From contig CM060071.1 in the NCBI GenBank assembly GCA_030533445.1, forward strand, positions 2,455,520-2,519,519: a stretch of DNA of 64,000 nt, written 5' to 3'. Of the stretch, positions 61,861 through 64,000 are shown one piece after another; the stretch's first letter is position 1, and each line of letters begins with the position of its first letter. The position numbers and the translations under genes were made by a program. The notes beneath the pieces were generated by a model. The model was given only the letters and a program-made list of their open reading frames with translations, did not search any database and was not told the origin of the DNA. Source of the DNA: Cyprinodon diabolis (lineage: Eukaryota; Chordata; Actinopteri; Cyprinodontiformes; Cyprinodontidae).

Positions 61861-63680
61861 TTGAATATATATATATATATTTCACTTCATATATTAGATG
61901 TTTTGTTGCATTAAAATATTTGTCGGGAATCTGTTGCCATAGTGTACTGAACTGATACAAAACAAACACTAATAACATTAGAAATTAGTGAGGACTTTGT
62001 ACATCTGGAAAAGGAGAGGAAGCTCCTGCTTGTGCTTAGCTTCATGCTGAGGTTTAGTTAGCTTGCAGCGATGACAGAGGCTGCTTTAACTAAGCAAGCA
62101 GCACATTTGTTTCCTCTTATTACACATCAAATTAAGATTCACTTTGAGCTCAAACCATCAGAAGCAAAAATAATATATAAAGTATTACTTTAGTTTATAC
62201 AGACATAAAAGCTTCAAAAAAGTTTTTTTTGTCCTGAATTTAGTTCCCCAGCAGAACATATGGAAATCTCTTTGTACATATTAAACAGTTTGTTAAACAA
62301 TATGGTGATCCCAAAGTCCTGGTCCAGAATCACTGTGGGCAAAAGTTCTGGTTGCAGCTCCTTCTGAAAGGTAATTATAAAAGTTCCTCCAAAGAATCGG
62401 GAGATGCTTAAAAAGTTTATTTTATTGACTTCCTGATGCTTAATTACTATTTCCTGGAAACAGACACCTGAAGATGAGAGAGTTAGAAAGCTCTTTCAGA
62501 ACCAGCCTCAGTAAAGGTTCTCTTATCGTTCTTTAAAGCCATGTTAACCAAATCCAGATATTGGACCTGGTCCTTATCCAGCTCTCCTATAGGTTCAGTG
62601 TGAAGCCAATCAGAAGCCGTGATAATGGTTGGAGAGATTATTCACCAGATACTTTCATGGAAACAAGAGTTAGGAATAATGCTGCAGGAATCATACGTAC
62701 ACTGATGACCTCTGACCTCCTAACATTTCATACAGACATGGAAATAAAACATTCATCTTGATTGTAACTAGAACAAAAATGTTTGATTCTGACTAAAAGA
62801 TTTAGCCGCTCTGCCAGATCTCAGCAGAACATTTCTTCTCTTTATTTAGTTCTAGTTTAACATTTTTACTGTTTGTTGTATCTCTGTGCAAACAAAGCAC
62901 CTGGACCCAGTCCTGTGGGGATGGGTCCAGAGCTGCCCTCTGCTGGGGGCATCATAACCAAAGACAGTTTCAAAGTTTAAACATGATGATTATTGTCTAG
63001 TCTTAATTCAGATTTAAAGGACATTTTTTATGCATAAATAAAGTTTTTTATATGGAATAGCAGTTTAATACACTTCAGTCTCTCCTGATAGAGACTATCA
63101 AATGGTAAATAAAAACAATTTACAGTGAAGGACGATTCAAACTGGATCTGAACATCTGCAGAAATCAAGTGATGGTCAGTTAGAGTTCAGGACACAGACA
63201 TGAAGGAGAAACAGCCTGAGAGTTCTGAGGTGATCCAAACGAGGGTAGAGAAGGTGTTTCATGGGTAAAAACTTGTTTAAGAACAGAGAACACGATCCTC
63301 CCTCTGCGTGAGAAAGTAGGAGAACCAAAGTAGGAGAACACAGGTGGTGAGTGGGTGGATGGATTATTCTGACAGGACTTAAGGTCAGGAGGTTTCAAAT
63401 AGGGGAAACCTCCTTTTGCTGACTGCAGAAGGCATGCAGGTAGAAACAGAGGAAAAAGAGTTGCTTTAACAGAAGATGCAGCATAATAGAGAGAAACTTG
63501 GATAAGTTTGATCACTGGGAGGAGGAAAAAACTCGGTAGAATAAAAAAGAGAGGAGAGATGTGAATGTAGGTTAAAGAGATATAGTTAATGTGGAAAGGA
63601 ATAGAGGTGATAGGAGATGTAAAGTCAGATCCTTCTAGGAAAGATCCCTGATCCCTGAGGAGTGCATTAGGAGGTCTTAC

Positions 63681-63830
63681 CGTGGCAGTGCAGGACCTGC
63701 TGGGATGATGTGGGAGTGGGAGCAGGACAGAAGTGAGAGTCTGAGGAGCTGCCTTCCAGTTTATCAAGTCTCTACCTCCTCTATCCGTCCACCATCCAAA
63801 CAAGGCCGGGGCCTCCTCCTCCTCATCCTC
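63681..63830 (-). other. acta2: Untranslated exon 1 of acta2 (predicted)
   Basis: The minus strand shows CAGTGCCACG followed by GTAAGACC, a strong donor, with the exon ending at 63681. The 5' end is set about 25-30 bases below the TATA-like TATAAGG at 63860-63854. No ATG-led conserved frame is present, consistent with the untranslated first exon known for alpha-actin genes. Confidence 0.65.
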
Positions 63831-63853
63831 GTCGCTTTCTCCTCGGCTACTTT

Positions 63854-63938
63854 CCTTATAGGGCAGGGCTCAAGGGAACTGGCCAATCAGACGGCTGATG
63901 GCATCTTCGGGCTTTCTCTCATCATTCACTGCATTCCT
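63854..63938 (-). promoter_or_regulatory. acta2: acta2 core promoter: TATA/CArG-like, CCAAT and MCAT-like sites
   Basis: On the minus strand CCCTATAAGG (63863-63854) is both a TATA-like box and a near CArG box with C at position 3. A CCAAT sequence lies at 63883-63887 (plus orientation) and a CATTCCT (MCAT/TEF-type) core at 63932-63938 (plus orientation). SRF, TEAD and CCAAT factors are known regulators of muscle actin promoters. The window ends 62 bases further upstream, so distal CArG boxes may be missing. Confidence 0.6.
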
Positions 63939-64000
63939 GTAAGAGGCAGAAGCAGTTGGGCAGGAAGTCTGCAGGGTGTCAAGGAATAGTCCTCAAATAT

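Noticed and set aside
63180..63803. 207-codon minus-strand open frame upstream of acta2
   Set aside because: It crosses the strong donor at 63681, runs into intron 1, and has no recognisable domain. It is better explained as untranslated exon 1 plus intron.

Overview
The window is a piece of a vertebrate nuclear genome, almost certainly a ray-finned (percomorph-like) teleost. Genes are split into small exons with GT/AG junctions. Introns are rich in Tc1/mariner, hAT-type and CR1/L2-type elements and tRNA-derived SINEs, and the four host genes have clear vertebrate orthologues. No prokaryotic operon, CRISPR array or phage module was seen. I can rebuild three complete protein-coding genes and the 3' end of a fourth.

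Layout. (1) 368-802 (+): last two coding exons of an acid lipase (LIPA/LIPF family). (2) 4163-19957 (-): ankrd22, six coding exons, 191 aa, convergent with the lipase. (3) 24.6-49.8 kb (+): stambpl1 (AMSH-LP), a CpG-rich putative first exon near 24.7-24.96 kb and eleven coding exons at 30422-49791 giving 437 aa with an intact JAMM metalloprotease site. (4) 56772-60488 (-): acta2 (smooth-muscle alpha-actin), eight coding exons, 377 aa, with an untranslated first exon near 63.7-63.8 kb and a promoter carrying CArG/TATA, CCAAT and MCAT-like sites. The order lipase-ANKRD22-STAMBPL1-ACTA2 matches the block on human chromosome 10q23, so this is conserved synteny and the gene products need not act in one pathway.

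Mobile DNA fills much of the rest. The most striking part is a pair of 1612-bp Tc1-like elements (17207-18818 and 30616-32227) in inverted orientation. They have 202-bp terminal inverted repeats, TA target duplications and full-length DD34E transposase reading frames, and I found only two base differences between them by eye. Both lie antisense inside host introns and bracket the start exons of ankrd22 and stambpl1. Other insertions have readable target duplications: hAT-type MITEs at 15798, 20426, 27832, 32683, 34427 and 45198; a mariner-type foldback at 49084; a TTAA-flanked MITE near 26.46 kb; and a solo-LTR-like insertion (47183-47676) inside a decayed DIRS-like retroelement. There are also two CR1/L2-like LINE fragments, several SINEs, a perfect 68-bp-arm hairpin and a GATA microsatellite.

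I did not find evidence for a wholly new biological system. The items most worth checking are the apparently young Tc1 pair, the perfect foldback, the nested insertions, the all-phase-0 ankrd22 gene, and the candidate regulatory sites of acta2 and stambpl1.
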